DNA of 64,000 nt from Nocardia cyriacigeorgica GUH-2 (GCF_000284035.1 NC_016887.1:868001-932000), one strand, 5' to 3'; counted from the stretch's first letter, positions 44,874-54,541 are shown. Translations and numbers: made by a program. Notes: generated by a model not told the origin, from the sequence alone.

Positions 44874-45242
44874 TCAGGCGAACGGCAGCGAGTCGGTGAC
44901 CAGATCGTCGGGATCGCCGCAGTATGCGACCACCGTGCGATACCCGTCAGGATTGGAGTAGATCAATGGCTTGTTCAATCGCTTGGCCAATTCATCGACA
45001 TTCCGCTTTTGCTCGACTTCGTCCATCGCACTCAGCTGACCGCAGGTCAGGGTGCTGACCGCAGTGCCCGACGGTTCCGGCTCATCCATCGGCCCCTTGC
45101 CGGTAATCACGAAGGTCGATGGTGTCGTCGAAGCCGACGAATCAGCGGTGTCTTCGGAGCTATCGCTCGAGCAGCCGATCAGCGTGGTTGCGATGGCTGC
45201 CGCGCCTACGCCGACAACGAAGAGCCGGACGGATGTCATCAT
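44874..45242 (-). CDS. small secreted lipoprotein
   Basis: Predicted lipoprotein of 122 residues. MMTSVRLF, a hydrophobic core and lipobox TTLIGC (Cys near residue 24) are followed by a Ser/Asp/Thr-rich linker. The mature domain (LTCGQLSAMDEVEQKRNVDELAKRL, later VAYCGDPDDLVTD) has two Cys spaced like HdeA/DUF732-type small periplasmic proteins, but the match is weak. GGGGGAA lies upstream of the first ATG (45242). Divergent from the rplN operon. Function unknown. Confidence 0.65.
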   Translation of the reverse strand: MMTSVRLFVVGVGAAAIATTLIGCSSDSSEDTADSSASTTPSTFVITGKGPMDEPEPSGTAVSTLTCGQLSAMDEVEQKRNVDELAKRLNKPLIYSNPDGYRTVVAYCGDPDDLVTDSLPFA

Positions 45243-45351
45243 CGAGAGGTTCCCCCAAGTAGCGATGTATGTCCTTTGCCGTGCACCGTACCGTGTACGG
45301 CGGCGTCGAGATCGACCCCCGACGGAGTCGTAGCGGCAGCCCACCCCCGAT

Positions 45352-45381
45352 TTGGGGGCGACCTGGGCAAACCCTTACACT
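45352..45381 (+). promoter_or_regulatory. promoter of the rplN (spc) operon
   Basis: TTGGGG (45352-45357) and TACACT (45376-45381) with an 18-nt spacer fit an actinobacterial housekeeping promoter. About 165 nt of leader precede rplN, starting with GGTTGCCTG..CTGTGCCCGC. The same promoter plus leader start recurs before rpsH (49586-49614). Confidence 0.7.
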
Positions 45382-45551
45382 AGACCGGTTGCCTGCGGCA
45401 GCTGTGCCCGCAATTCGGCCGCGAACCCCCAGTGGTCGGTCCGCCAGGATCGGAAGAAACCGCTGGCAGGCGCGCGTTCGGGTGGCAACGCGACCATGCC
45501 CGTCGGGTCGGAAATCCGGCGTGCTTTTACGTCCAGGTCAAGGAGGCTGAA

Positions 45552-45920
45552 GTGATTCAGCAGGAGTCGCGACTGCGCGTCGCCGACAACACGGGAGCGA
45601 AGGAAATCCTTTGCATCCGCGTTCTCGGTGGCTCGTCGCGTCGCTATGCCGGTATCGGCGACGTCATCGTCGCCACCGTGAAGGACGCCATCCCCGGCGG
45701 CAACGTCAAGCGGGGTGACGTCGTCAAGGCCGTCGTCGTGCGCACCACCAAGGAGCGCCGTCGTCCGGATGGTTCCTACATCCGTTTCGACGAGAACGCC
45801 GCCGTGCTCATCAAGGCGGACAACGATCCGCGCGGCACCCGCATCTTCGGCCCGGTCGGCCGCGAGCTGCGCGATAAGAAGTTCATGAAGATCGTCTCGC
45901 TGGCCCCGGAGGTGCTCTGA
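45552..45920 (+). CDS. rplN: 50S ribosomal protein L14
   Basis: Protein of 122 residues, the standard length, matching mycobacterial L14 almost throughout ([59 protein letters not shown] near the end). Binds 23S rRNA near the L19/L3 interface and contacts 16S rRNA. The GTG at 45552 is preceded by AGGAGG and matches the family start. First gene of the spc operon; the next starts 1 nt after its stop. Confidence 0.98.
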   Translation: MIQQESRLRVADNTGAKEILCIRVLGGSSRRYAGIGDVIVATVKDAIPGGNVKRGDVVKAVVVRTTKERRRPDGSYIRFDENAAVLIKADNDPRGTRIFGPVGRELRDKKFMKIVSLAPEVL

Positions 45921-45921
45921 C

Positions 45922-46239
45922 ATGAAGGTGCACAAGGGCGACACCGTGCTCGTCATCTCGGGTAAAGACAAGGGCGCCAAGGGCAAGGTCATCCAGGCCT
46001 ACCCGGCGACCAACAAGGTCCTCGTCGAGGGCGTGAACCGGATCAAGAAGCACGTCGCGAACTCCGCCAACCAGCGCGGCGCCTCCTCGGGCGGCATCGT
46101 GACCCAGGAAGCCCCGATCCACGTGTCCAACGTGATGGTCGTCGACTCCGATGGCAAGCCGACCCGCGTGGGCTACCGGACCGACGAAGAGACCGGCAAG
46201 CGGGTTCGGATCTCCCGTAACAACGGGAAGGACATCTGA
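45922..46239 (+). CDS. rplX: 50S ribosomal protein L24
   Basis: Protein of 105 residues, an early assembly protein of the large subunit. [22 protein letters not shown] is the KOW motif at the N-terminus; KPTRVGYR and the basic C-terminus [13 protein letters not shown] are typical. Starts 1 nt after rplN and ends 1 nt before rplE. Confidence 0.98.
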   Translation: MKVHKGDTVLVISGKDKGAKGKVIQAYPATNKVLVEGVNRIKKHVANSANQRGASSGGIVTQEAPIHVSNVMVVDSDGKPTRVGYRTDEETGKRVRISRNNGKDI

Positions 46240-46240
46240 C

Positions 46241-46804
46241 ATGACCACGACTGAAAACGTGCAGCCTCGGCTGAAGCAGCGCTACCGCGAGGAAATCAAG
46301 GACGCGCTGAACAAGGAATTCAACTACGCCAACGTGATGCAGATCCCGGGCGTGGTGAAGGTCGTCGTGAACATGGGTGTCGGTGACGCCGCCCGCGACG
46401 CCAAGCTGATCAACGGCGCGGTCAACGACCTGGCGCTGATCACCGGTCAGAAGCCGGAGATCCGCAAGGCGACCAAGTCCATCGCGCAGTTCAAGCTGCG
46501 TGAGGGCATGCCGATCGGCGCCAAGGTCACCCTGCGTGGCGACCGGATGTGGGAGTTCCTGGACCGCCTGGTCTCCATCGCGCTGCCGCGTATCCGCGAC
46601 TTCCGTGGTCTGTCGCCGAAGCAGTTCGACGGCAACGGCAACTACACCTTCGGTCTGAGCGAGCAGTCGATGTTCCACGAGATCGATGTGGACTCCATCG
46701 ACCGCCCGCGCGGTATGGACATCACCGTCGTGACCACTGCGACCAACAACGAAGAAGGCCGTGCCCTGCTCAAGCACCTCGGCTTCCCGTTCAAGGAGAA
46801 CTGA
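46241..46804 (+). CDS. rplE: 50S ribosomal protein L5
   Basis: Protein of 187 residues that binds 5S rRNA in the central protuberance. [53 protein letters not shown] and [22 protein letters not shown] are family hallmarks. ATG at 46241 directly follows the rplX stop; longer in-frame starts lie inside rplX. Confidence 0.98.
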   Translation: MTTTENVQPRLKQRYREEIKDALNKEFNYANVMQIPGVVKVVVNMGVGDAARDAKLINGAVNDLALITGQKPEIRKATKSIAQFKLREGMPIGAKVTLRGDRMWEFLDRLVSIALPRIRDFRGLSPKQFDGNGNYTFGLSEQSMFHEIDVDSIDRPRGMDITVVTTATNNEEGRALLKHLGFPFKEN

Positions 46805-46808
46805 GCAC

Positions 46809-46994
46809 ATGGCTAAGAAAGCTCTGGTCAACAAGGCCAACCGCAAGCCGAAGTTCGCCGTCCGGGCCTACACCCGCTGCCAGCGCTGCGGCCGCCCGCA
46901 CGCGGTCTACCGCAAGTTCGGCCTGTGCCGCGTGTGCCTGCGCGAAATGGCGCACCGCGGCGAGCTGCCCGGCGTGCACAAGAGCTCCTGGTGA
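46809..46994 (+). CDS. rpsN: 30S ribosomal protein S14, zinc-binding (type Z)
   Basis: Protein of 61 residues, the length of the short zinc form. The ligands are in [12 protein letters not shown] and [18 protein letters not shown] (CxxC...CxxC). Starts 4 nt after rplE. Instead of running into rpsH, the operon stops here at a strong terminator (47032-47066). Confidence 0.97.
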   Translation: MAKKALVNKANRKPKFAVRAYTRCQRCGRPHAVYRKFGLCRVCLREMAHRGELPGVHKSSW

Positions 46995-47031
46995 GCTGGC
47001 GCTGAGCGCGTTCGATTGAGCGAAAACTGAA

Positions 47032-47066
47032 CGAGGGCACGGACTCCGGTGGAGTCCGTGCCCTCG
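47032..47066. terminator. strong terminator ending the first half of the spc operon
   Basis: A perfect 16-bp stem (CGAGGGCACGGACTCC with GGAGTCCGTGCCCTCG) and a 3-nt loop start 38 nt after rpsN. It also lies 15 nt beyond the stop of the convergent secreted-protein gene and probably ends both transcripts. Confidence 0.85.
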
Positions 47067-47080
47067 CTCGTTGTCGGGGG

Positions 47081-47344
47081 TTACCAGGGCAGGCAGCCCG
47101 CCATCTTCAGTCGCGTCGCCAGCCCGGACCCGATGGTCGTGCTCGACCCCTGCCCGGTGGTCAGCGCCAGCAGCAGGTCCACACCGAGCCCCGCCCCGAT
47201 CGAGCACCCCAGCAGGTTGATATCGATCGTGATCCGCTCCTCCGGCGCACCGGGCAGCGGCTCGTCGGCCTGCACCGGCCCCGCCACGGCCACGGTCGCC
47301 GCCGCCAACGCCAGGGCGGCAATGCCGGCTTTGATGGATCGCAC
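47081..47344 (-). CDS. small secreted protein, unknown
   Basis: Exported protein of 87 residues. A signal peptide (RSIKAGIAALALAAATVAVAG, cleavage near VQA-DE) precedes a mature domain of about 60 residues with two Cys (NLLGCSIGAGLG and MAGCLPW) that may form a disulfide. The GTG at 47344 has a perfect AGGAGG ribosome site. Similar small disulfide proteins are common in Nocardia, but I do not recognise a family. First gene of the insert that splits the spc operon. Confidence 0.65.
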   Translation of the reverse strand: MRSIKAGIAALALAAATVAVAGPVQADEPLPGAPEERITIDINLLGCSIGAGLGVDLLLALTTGQGSSTTIGSGLATRLKMAGCLPW

Positions 47345-47511
47345 CTATTCCTCCTCGCCTGCGCTTATCAGCGCGATTGGTGTCCGGGAAATCTGCCCTC
47401 ACGCGGGTACCCCGCCGTCCCGGCCCGGCGGCCGCTGCCTACTTGTTGACCGGGCAGCTGCGGGGAAACCTCGAGTGGCGCAGACCTCGATGCGCTGTGC
47501 AGGCGCCCGGC

Positions 47512-48165
47512 TCAGAATTCGAGCTCGGACCAGGGGATGCGGATCGGGAACGGGTGCTCGGCGACGATCGCGTCGGAATCCTTGGGCGACCAGTTTCCGG
47601 TGAGGAGGTAGTTGGCCGGATGCAGCGGGCGAACACCCTCCGGAAGTTTTCCGTGGGTGGATTCGAGTGCGTAGGCGTGCACCCAGGCGACCGCGCGCTC
47701 CTCGTGCGCCAGCGTCACCTCCCAGTACCACGGGATGCCGGCCCCTGCGTATCGAGCTTTCTTCGGTTCCACGTCGGCCGGGTTGTCCGACGGGTCGAGG
47801 ACTTCGCCGGCAAGCAGGACATCGGTGGCGCAGAGATCTTGGTACGGCTCGGACAGGTGGCGATGGACGAGGAAGTCCGGCGTGACGAAGTCCGATTTTT
47901 CGGACCCACCGAGAAAGACGTTCGTCCCTGTACTGACCCGCCATCGCTGAGCCGGATCGGGTCCTTTCGCTTCGCGCGCACAGCGGCGCAGCGCACTCCA
48001 CATGAGGTTCGCGAACTCTTGATGTTCGTGAGGTCCGCGAGGTAGCCAGATCACCCGTCCCTCCCACAGCTCGATCTGCTCCGCGATTTCCGCCGGGAGT
48101 TGCTCCAACTCATCCCAGGTCATGTACCGCGGGAGGTCAGGGCGCTGGATGCGCGGGCTCGACAT
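47512..48165 (-). CDS. Uma2 family protein, divergent
   Basis: Protein of 217 residues. YMTWDELEQLPAEIAEQIELWEGRVIW and the late KKARYAGAGIPWYWEV show it belongs to the Uma2/DUF820 group, as does the gene at 39679-40260. The active-site segment differs from that paralogue: VTPDFLV is kept, but VEVSSPST is replaced by GEVLDPSDNPADV, so the acidic residue remains and the Ser-rich part is lost. Within the insert between rpsN and rpsH; the 167 nt downstream of it contain nothing recognisable. Confidence 0.75.
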   Translation of the reverse strand: MSSPRIQRPDLPRYMTWDELEQLPAEIAEQIELWEGRVIWLPRGPHEHQEFANLMWSALRRCAREAKGPDPAQRWRVSTGTNVFLGGSEKSDFVTPDFLVHRHLSEPYQDLCATDVLLAGEVLDPSDNPADVEPKKARYAGAGIPWYWEVTLAHEERAVAWVHAYALESTHGKLPEGVRPLHPANYLLTGNWSPKDSDAIVAEHPFPIRIPWSELEF

Positions 48166-48325
48166 GGCCTAACCATAGATCGGCAGGCAGGGTGTTCCCG
48201 CTGGATGTAGCAGGGAACAAGGCAGACTCGTGCCTGCCATCCGAGCGGCGAAACTCTCGCTACTCCGCGATCATGGCGATACATCCGCCCGGTTACGGCG
48301 CCGCACCGCCACTCGGAGCGCTGCG

Positions 48326-49098
48326 GTGACGCGGGCACGGTTCGGTGCTGCGTCCGGCGGTTTCATCCGGGAGGTTCGCCTCGGTGCCGACGCCCCGACC
48401 GGGCGCTATCCGTTCGACCTGCCGGTTGTCGAGGAGCTGGCTCGGCTGGGTGGGCTCGATATCGCTTCAGGTGTGACGTTCCTGGTGGGGGAGAACGGGT
48501 CGGGGAAGTCGACGTTGCTCGAGGCGATCGCGGTGGCGGCCGGGTTCAATCCGGAGGGTGGTAGCCAGAACTTCCGGTTCGCCACCCGGGCGACGGAATC
48601 GTCGCTGGGCGAGCACCTGGTGCTGTTGTGGGGGTTGTCCAGGCCGCGCACCGGGTTCTTCCTGCGGGCCGAGTCGTATTACAACGTCGCCTCCGAGATC
48701 GAGCGGCTCGGCCCGTCGCTGCTGTCCTCGTATGGGGGGTCTCGCCGCACGAACGCTCGCACGGTGAGTCCTTCGCCGACCTGGTGGTTCATCGATTCGG
48801 CCCGCACGGGCTGTACCTGCTGGACGAGCCGGAGGCCGCGCTGTCGGTCAGCGGCTGCATGGCGGTGCTCGCGCGATTGGCCGAGCTCACCGAGCAAGAT
48901 TGTCAGGCGATCGTCGCTACTCATTCGCCCGTTCTGCTCGCCCTGCCGGGCGCAACCATCTACGAGATCAGCGACGACGGGGCCATCAGTCGCGTCGAGT
49001 ACGACGATGCGTTGCCGGTCCGGTTGACCCGAGCCTTCCTCACTGCCCCGGAGAAATACTTGCGGCACCTGCTCGGCGACGAGAACGGCCCCGAGTGA
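48326..49098 (+). pseudogene. AAA family ATPase (COG3910-like), frameshifted
   Basis: Two frames together give a complete small ABC-type ATPase. The first half has YPFDLPVVEELARLGG, Walker A FLVGENGSGKSTLLEAIA, GFNPEGGSQNFRF and RPRTGFFLRAESYYNVASE. The second half, in another frame, has HERSHGESF, LYLLDEPEAALS (Walker B), IVATHSPVLLALPGATIYEI and a C-terminal TRAFLTAPEKYLRHLL. The frames meet at a run of six G (48734-48739); a seventh G would restore SYGGVSPHERSHGESF, in line with the family. The break could be a real mutation, a slippage tract or a sequencing error. GTG at 48326 has GGAG upstream. Confidence 0.75.
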
Positions 49099-49142
49099 TT
49101 CGGGGCATGACCGGCGATGCCGCTTCGCTCTACCGTCGGTCA

Positions 49143-49747
49143 ATGAGGATCGTTGCGTCGGGGGCTGTGCTCACGGGGTTTGCGATGCTTTTGTGCTGGG
49201 CGGATCGGGCACAGCTCAGGCGCGGTCGCCCGCGGATCTCCAGGTGCAGGCCGGATGCGGTTATCCGACGAACCACACGGTCGTGGTGCGCAACCAAGGG
49301 CCCGCGCCGGCCTACGACGTCACCGTCCGCTACTGGTCTGCGTTCGGGCCGGTAGGCGAGCACCACGTGCCGATCATCGAACCGGGCTACGCAGCCGTCT
49401 ACGACCTGGGGCCCATGCGCACCCTGGAACTCGCCGCAGTCACCGCTACGAGCCGGACCCCCGATGCCGTACCCGGCAACAACCAGGGCATCTTCCCCAC
49501 CCTGTACCTCCCGTCCACCCGATGCCCTGCTTCCTGTGAGGAGCGGCCGGGACATGGGTTGGTGCGGCGTCCCTCCGCCCCCGATTTGGTCCTGACCAGG
49601 GCTCCATCTACACTAGAGCGGTTGCCTGGGCACCTCTGTGCCCGCATGCGGTCTGTGTGTGGGTGGTCCGGGCGATGCGAACTCATCCGGTCGGCAAGGG
49701 TCGACCGGACCAGCCGAATTGCTGTAGGCCCACGATCCGTGTCCTGA
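49143..49747 (+). pseudogene. secreted protein with CARDB-like domain, frameshifted
   Basis: ATG at 49143 begins a signal peptide (MRIVASGAVLTGFAMLL) that loses its frame near 49190. The next frame, from GTG 49193, continues GGSGTAQARSPADLQVQAG, which completes the signal peptide with an AQA cleavage site, and then VVVRNQGPAPAYDVTVRYW, resembling a CARDB-type Ig-like domain. Adding one base near 49192 would join them. After the domain (about 49530) the frame runs on through the rpsH promoter to 49747, so the true C-terminus is also uncertain. Function unknown. Confidence 0.5.
49586..49614 (+). promoter_or_regulatory. promoter of the rpsH half of the spc operon (copy of the rplN promoter)
   Basis: TTGGTC (49586-49591) and TACACT (49609-49614) with a 17-nt spacer. 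The surrounding 70-75 nt match the rplN promoter region, sharing CCCCCGATTTGG, ACACTAGA, CGGTTGCCTG and CTGTGCCCGCA blocks. It gives rpsH its own start, needed because of the terminator after rpsN. Confidence 0.75.
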
Positions 49748-49796
49748 CATGGGTGCTGTATGGGAACCGCAGCGAGAAAGGTGTCGAGGTCGAACT

Positions 49797-50195
49797 ATGA
49801 CCATGACTGATCCGATCGCAGACTTCCTGACGCGTCTGCGCAACGCCAACTCGGCGTACCACGATCAGGTGAAGGCTCCGCACTCCAAGCTCAAGGCGAA
49901 CATCGCCGAGATCCTGAAGCGTGAGGGTTACATCGCCGATTACCGCACCGAAGACGCCGCCGTTGGCAAGAACCTCGTCGTCGATCTGAAGTACGGCCCC
50001 AGCCGTGAGCGCAGCCTGCAGGGCCTGCGCCGCGTCTCGAAGCCGGGTCTGCGTGTGTACGCGAAGTCCACCAACCTGCCCAAGGTCCTCGGCGGCCTCG
50101 GCGTGGCGATCATCTCCACGTCCACCGGCCTCCTGACCGACCGTCAGGCAGCCAAAGCCGGCGTGGGCGGCGAAGTCCTCGCCTACGTCTGGTAA
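49797..50195 (+). CDS. rpsH: 30S ribosomal protein S8
   Basis: Protein of 132 residues that binds the central domain of 16S rRNA and in many bacteria represses the spc operon. [20 protein letters not shown] and [19 protein letters not shown] are family hallmarks. The ATG at 49797 matches the mycobacterial start (MTMTDP). About 180 nt of leader follow the duplicated promoter. Confidence 0.98.
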   Translation: MTMTDPIADFLTRLRNANSAYHDQVKAPHSKLKANIAEILKREGYIADYRTEDAAVGKNLVVDLKYGPSRERSLQGLRRVSKPGLRVYAKSTNLPKVLGGLGVAIISTSTGLLTDRQAAKAGVGGEVLAYVW

Positions 50196-50208
50196 GGGAG
50201 GTAGAGAC

Positions 50209-50748
50209 ATGTCGCGTATTGGTAAGCAGCCCATCGCCATCCCCTCCGGCGTCGAAGTCACCATCAACGGCCAGGACATCGCGGTCAAGGGCCCCAAGGG
50301 CCAGCTGTCGCTGACGGTGTCCGAGCCGATCACCATCACCAAGGGTGAAGATGGTCAGCTCCAGGTCGCCCGTCCCGACGACGAGCGCCGCAGCCGTGCC
50401 CTGCACGGCCTGACCCGCACCCTGGTCGCCAACATGATCGAAGGCGTCACCAAGGGCTACGAGAAGAAGCTCGAGATCGCCGGCGTCGGTTACCGCGTCG
50501 CGCTCAAGGGCCAGAACCTCGAATTCGCCCTCGGCTACAGCCACCCGGTCGTTGCCGAGCCCCCGCAGGGCATCACCTTCGCGGTGGAATCGCCCACCAA
50601 GTTCTCGGTGGCCGGTATCGACAAGCAGCTGGTCGGCGAGGTCGCCGCCAACATCCGCAAGTACCGGAAGCCGGAGCCGTACAAGGGCAAGGGCATCCGC
50701 TACGCCGGCGAGAACGTTCGCCGCAAGGTCGGAAAGACGGGTAAGTGA
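50209..50748 (+). CDS. rplF: 50S ribosomal protein L6
   Basis: Protein of 179 residues. [20 protein letters not shown] opens the first half, and the conserved C-terminal motif [19 protein letters not shown], which contacts the sarcin-ricin loop region, is intact. GGGAGG precedes the ATG, and the gene ends overlapping the rplR region. Confidence 0.98.
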   Translation: MSRIGKQPIAIPSGVEVTINGQDIAVKGPKGQLSLTVSEPITITKGEDGQLQVARPDDERRSRALHGLTRTLVANMIEGVTKGYEKKLEIAGVGYRVALKGQNLEFALGYSHPVVAEPPQGITFAVESPTKFSVAGIDKQLVGEVAANIRKYRKPEPYKGKGIRYAGENVRRKVGKTGK

Positions 50749-50750
50749 TC

Positions 50751-51158
50751 ATGGCGCAAACCGAGAATCAGAAGGCCAAGCGCATTCCGCTGGGCAAGGA
50801 TGCTTCCACCCGGCGTCGGCTGTCGAAGACCCGTCGCCACTTCCGCCTGCGCAAGAAGGTCGCCGGCACCACCGAGCGTCCGCGTCTGGTCGTGCACCGC
50901 TCCTCGCGGCACCTGCACGCCCAGCTGATCGACGATTCGGTCGGCAAGACCATCGCCGCGGCCTCCAGCATCGAGGCCGATGTGCGCGCGCTCGACGGCG
51001 ACAAGACCGCCAAGGGCAAGAAGGTCGGCGAGCTGATCGCTGAGCGTGCCAAGGCTGCCGGTGTCGAGGCCGTCGTGTTCGACCGTGGTGGCCACGACTA
51101 CCACGGCCGCATCGCCGCGCTGGCCGATGCCGCTCGCGAAGGTGGGTTGAAGTTCTGA
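50751..51158 (+). CDS. rplR: 50S ribosomal protein L18
   Basis: Protein of 135 residues that binds 5S r[36 protein letters not shown] and [23 protein letters not shown] are typical. ATG at 50751 is preferred on comparison with relatives; a GTG at 50745 overlapping the rplF stop would add two residues. Confidence 0.97.
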   Translation: MAQTENQKAKRIPLGKDASTRRRLSKTRRHFRLRKKVAGTTERPRLVVHRSSRHLHAQLIDDSVGKTIAAASSIEADVRALDGDKTAKGKKVGELIAERAKAAGVEAVVFDRGGHDYHGRIAALADAAREGGLKF

Positions 51159-51192
51159 TGATGATCAAGATTGCGAACGGAAGGAACGTCTG

Positions 51193-51840
51193 ATGCCGGG
51201 ACGTCAGAGGCGTGACGGCGGAAACGGACCCGCCGGACAGAACGGAAGCGCCCCCGAGGGCGGCCGCGACAACCGCCGTGGTGGCGACCGTCGCGGTGGC
51301 GGTGACCGTCGCGACCAGGCCGCCGAGAAGAACCAGCTCGAGCGCGTCGTCGCGATCAACCGCGTGTCGAAGGTCGTGAAGGGTGGTCGTCGCTTCAGCT
51401 TCACCGCCCTGGTCATCGTCGGTGACGGCAACGGCCTGGTCGGTGTCGGTTACGGCAAGGCCAAGGAAGTTCCCGCGGCCATCCAGAAGGGTGTCGAGGA
51501 AGCGCGCAAGGGCTTCTTCCGCGTCCCGATGATCGGCTCCACCATCACCCACCCGGTGCAGGGCGAGGCGGCGGCCGGTGTGGTCATGCTGCGTCCGGCT
51601 TCCCCGGGTACCGGTGTGATCGCCGGTGGCGCCGCGCGTGCCGTGCTCGAATGCGCGGGCATCCACGACATCCTGGCCAAGTCGCTCGGTAGCGACAACG
51701 CGATCAACGTCGTGCACGCGACCGTTGCCGCCCTCAAGCAGCTGCAGCGTCCCGAAGAGGTCGCGGCCCGTCGTGGTCTGCCGCTCGAGGACGTCGCTCC
51801 CGCGGGCATGCTGCGTGCTCGTGCCGGACAAGGAGTCTGA
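51193..51840 (+). CDS. rpsE: 30S ribosomal protein S5
   Basis: Protein of 215 residues. An Arg/Gly/Asp-rich N-terminal extension of about 45 residues, common in actinobacteria, precedes the double-stranded-RNA-binding core ([22 protein letters not shown]) and the C-terminal [41 protein letters not shown] precedes the ATG. Part of the rpsH half-operon. Confidence 0.98.
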   Translation: MPGRQRRDGGNGPAGQNGSAPEGGRDNRRGGDRRGGGDRRDQAAEKNQLERVVAINRVSKVVKGGRRFSFTALVIVGDGNGLVGVGYGKAKEVPAAIQKGVEEARKGFFRVPMIGSTITHPVQGEAAAGVVMLRPASPGTGVIAGGAARAVLECAGIHDILAKSLGSDNAINVVHATVAALKQLQRPEEVAARRGLPLEDVAPAGMLRARAGQGV

Positions 51841-51842
51841 CC

Positions 51843-52022
51843 ATGGCAGATCTCAAGGTGACCCAGATCAAGAGTTCGATCGGCGCCAAGCAGAATCAGC
51901 GGGACAGCCTGCGCACCCTCGGCCTGCGGGGCATCCGCAAGTCGGTGGTCCGTGAGGACAACGCCCAGAACCGCGGGCTGATCAACGTCGTGCGCCACCT
52001 CGTGACAGTTGAGGAGGTCTGA
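51843..52022 (+). CDS. rpmD: 50S ribosomal protein L30
   Basis: Protein of 59 residues, usual length. [20 protein letters not shown] and [20 protein letters not shown] are characteristic. Starts 2 nt after the rpsE stop and ends 1 nt before rplO. Confidence 0.97.
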   Translation: MADLKVTQIKSSIGAKQNQRDSLRTLGLRGIRKSVVREDNAQNRGLINVVRHLVTVEEV

Positions 52023-52023
52023 C

Positions 52024-52467
52024 ATGACCATCAAGTTGCATCACCTGCGTCCTGCCCCCGGCGCCAAGACCGACAAGACCCGTGTGGGTCGCGGTGAGGG
52101 CTCCAAGGGTAAGACCGCGGGTCGTGGTACCAAGGGCACCAAGGCTCGTAAGAACGTCCCGGCCGCCTTCGAGGGCGGGCAGATGCCGATCCACATGCGG
52201 CTGCCCAAGCTCAAGGGCTTCACCAACCCGTTCCGCACCGAATACCAGGTCGTGAACGTCGGGGCGATCGCCGAACTGTTCCCGCAGGGCGGCCAGATCG
52301 GCAAGGACGAGCTCGTCGCTGCCGGCGCGGTTCGCAAGAACCAGCTGGTCAAGGTTCTCGGCGAGGGAGAGATCTCCGTCGCGGTCCAGATCAGCGCGGA
52401 CAAGTTCTCCGGCTCCGCCAAGGAGAAGATCACCGCGGCCGGTGGCACCGTCACCGAGCTGGGCTGA
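52024..52467 (+). CDS. rplO: 50S ribosomal protein L15
   Basis: Protein of 147 residues. [39 protein letters not shown] and [18 protein letters not shown] are family hallmarks. ATG at 52024 follows rpmD at once, with GAGGAGG inside rpmD as ribosome site. Last gene before a terminator. Confidence 0.98.
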   Translation: MTIKLHHLRPAPGAKTDKTRVGRGEGSKGKTAGRGTKGTKARKNVPAAFEGGQMPIHMRLPKLKGFTNPFRTEYQVVNVGAIAELFPQGGQIGKDELVAAGAVRKNQLVKVLGEGEISVAVQISADKFSGSAKEKITAAGGTVTELG

Positions 52468-52482
52468 CGTTAGGAATTCCAC

Positions 52483-52520
52483 AGCGGCACCGGACGAGTG
52501 AGAACTCGTCCGGTGCCACT
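52483..52520 (+). terminator. terminator after rplO
   Basis: A 17-bp stem with one mismatch (GGCACCGGACGAGT with ACTCGTCCGGTGCC at its core) and a 4-nt loop, 15 nt after rplO. It separates the ribosomal genes from secY, which must have its own promoter in the 124 nt that follow. Confidence 0.75.
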
Positions 52521-52644
52521 GTTAGAGTTCAAGTGTTGTCTGCCAAGACTCGTCATGGGGTCGGCGTCGAGGGGCCGGGATTTCGGATTCCGGACCACCG
52601 CTGAAAATTCCATGGCATGACCATGTCGTTCGCCAGGAGGATCT

Positions 52645-53967
52645 GTGCTTTCCGCCTTCGTATCGGCCTTCCGGACTCCGGACTTACGGCGGAAGATTCT
52701 CTTCACGCTGGGGTTGGTCGCGCTGTACCGTGCCGGTGCCGCGTTACCGTCGCCCGGCGTCGATTATCGGGCGGTCCAAGAGTGCGTCGACCTGGTCTCC
52801 GGCGGTGAGAACGCTGGTATCTACCAGCTGATCAACCTGTTCTCCGGTGGTGCGTTGCTGCAGTTGTCGGTCTTCGCGATCGGCATCATGCCCTACATCA
52901 CCGCGAGCATCATCATTCAGCTGCTGACGGTCGTCATCCCGCGGTTCGAGGAACTGCGTAAGGAAGGCCAAGCCGGCCAGACCAAGATGACGCAGTACAC
53001 GCGTTATCTGTCGATCGCGCTGGCCGTGCTGCAAGCCACCGGTCTGGTCGCGCTCGCGGCCCGCGGTCAGCTGTTGCAGGGCTGCCAGCAGGACATCCTG
53101 GCCGACACCAGCATCTTCGGCATGATCATCATCGTGCTGGTCATGACGGCCGGTGCGGCGCTGGTCATGTGGTTCGGTGAGCAGATCACCGAGCGCGGTA
53201 TCGGCAACGGTATGTCGCTGCTGATCTTCGCCGGTATCGCCGCCCGCATCCCGGTCGAGGGCAAGGCCATCCTGGACAGCCGCGGTGGCCTGGTGTTCGG
53301 CCTGGTGTGTGTGGCCGCGTTCGCGATCATCGTCGCGGTGATCTTCGTCGAGCAGGGTCAGCGCCGGATCCCGGTGCAGTACGCCAAGCGCGTGGTCGGC
53401 CGCAAGATGTACGGCGGCTCCTCGACCTACCTGCCGCTGAAGGTGAACCAGGCCGGCGTCATCCCGGTGATCTTCGCGTCCTCGCTGCTGTATCTGCCGA
53501 ATCTGATCGCACAGCTGACGGGGTCGCAGAACAATCCCGATCCCAGCTGGTGGCAGGAGCTCATCCAGAAGTATCTGGTGAATCCGAGCAACCCGGTCTA
53601 CATCGCGATCTACTTCGGCATGATCGTGTTCTTCACCTACTTCTATGTCGCGATCACCTTCAATCCGGAGGAACGCGCCGACGAGATGAAGAAGTTCGGT
53701 GGCTTCATTCCGGGCTACCGGCCCGGTAAGCCGACCGCCGATCATCTCAGTTTCGTGCTGAGTCGCATCACCCTCCCCGGCTCGATCTACCTCGGCGCGG
53801 TAGCCGTCCTGCCGAACCTGTTCCTCGACATCGGTAATACCGGTGGGGTACAGAACCTGCCGTTCGGCGGCACGGCCGTGCTGATCATGGTGAGCGTCGG
53901 TTTGGACACCGTGAAGCAGATCGAAAGCCAACTGATGAATCGAAATTACGAAGGGTTCCTCAAGTGA
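52645..53967 (+). CDS. secY: protein translocase subunit SecY
   Basis: Central channel subunit of the Sec translocon, 440 residues with 10 predicted membrane segments. [40 protein letters not shown] and [13 protein letters not shown] are typical, and [23 protein letters not shown] is the ribosome/SecA-contacting loop. GTG start with AGGAGG upstream. Overlaps adk by 4 nt (GTGA). Confidence 0.98.
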   Translation: MLSAFVSAFRTPDLRRKILFTLGLVALYRAGAALPSPGVDYRAVQECVDLVSGGENAGIYQLINLFSGGALLQLSVFAIGIMPYITASIIIQLLTVVIPRFEELRKEGQAGQTKMTQYTRYLSIALAVLQATGLVALAARGQLLQGCQQDILADTSIFGMIIIVLVMTAGAALVMWFGEQITERGIGNGMSLLIFAGIAARIPVEGKAILDSRGGLVFGLVCVAAFAIIVAVIFVEQGQRRIPVQYAKRVVGRKMYGGSSTYLPLKVNQAGVIPVIFASSLLYLPNLIAQLTGSQNNPDPSWWQELIQKYLVNPSNPVYIAIYFGMIVFFTYFYVAITFNPEERADEMKKFGGFIPGYRPGKPTADHLSFVLSRITLPGSIYLGAVAVLPNLFLDIGNTGGVQNLPFGGTAVLIMVSVGLDTVKQIESQLMNRNYEGFLK

Positions 53968-54509
53968 GAGTTGTACTGCTCGGACCGCCGGGTGCCGGCA
54001 AGGGCACGCAAGCCGTTCTGCTGTCGGAAAAGCTCGGTGTGCCACACATCTCCACGGGGGACCTGTTCCGCGCCAACATCAGCCAGCAGACCCCGCTGGG
54101 CCGCGAGGCGCAGAAGTACATCGACGCGGGCGATCTGGTGCCAAGCGATGTGACCAACCGGATGGTCGAGGCTCGCGTGGCCGAGCCCGACGCCGCCAAC
54201 GGTTTCGTGCTCGACGGCTACCCGCGCACGGTCGACCAGGCCGACGCGCTGGAGAAGATCCTCGGCGATATGGACAAGAAGCTGGACGCGGTGCTGTGCT
54301 TCGTCGTGCCGGAGGAAGTGCTGAAGGAGCGCATGCTGGCGCGTGGCCGCGGCGATGACAACGAAGAGATCATCGACAACCGGCTGCGGGTGTACCGCTC
54401 GGAGACCGAGCCGCTGCTCGAGCACTACGACGGCCTGGTCGTCACCGTCGACGGTGTCGGCGAGGTCGACGAGGTCAACGCCCGCGCGCTGGCCGCACTG
54501 GGACACTGA
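53964..54509 (+). CDS. adk: adenylate kinase
   Basis: ATP:AMP phosphotransferase of 181 residues, the short form with a reduced LID that lacks a zinc site, as in mycobacteria. P-loop [14 protein letters not shown]-binding [10 protein letters not shown], and [14 protein letters not shown] are present. GTG start overlaps the secY stop. Confidence 0.97.
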   Translation: MRVVLLGPPGAGKGTQAVLLSEKLGVPHISTGDLFRANISQQTPLGREAQKYIDAGDLVPSDVTNRMVEARVAEPDAANGFVLDGYPRTVDQADALEKILGDMDKKLDAVLCFVVPEEVLKERMLARGRGDDNEEIIDNRLRVYRSETEPLLEHYDGLVVTVDGVGEVDEVNARALAALGH

Positions 54510-54541
54510 TCATCCACTCGACGATGGAGCACTGAGGCGCC

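Noticed and set aside
49193..49747. A complete 184-residue secreted-protein gene starting at GTG 49193
   Set aside because: The signal peptide begins in another frame at 49143, and the C-terminal third runs through the rpsH promoter, so the frame as it stands is unlikely to be the original gene.
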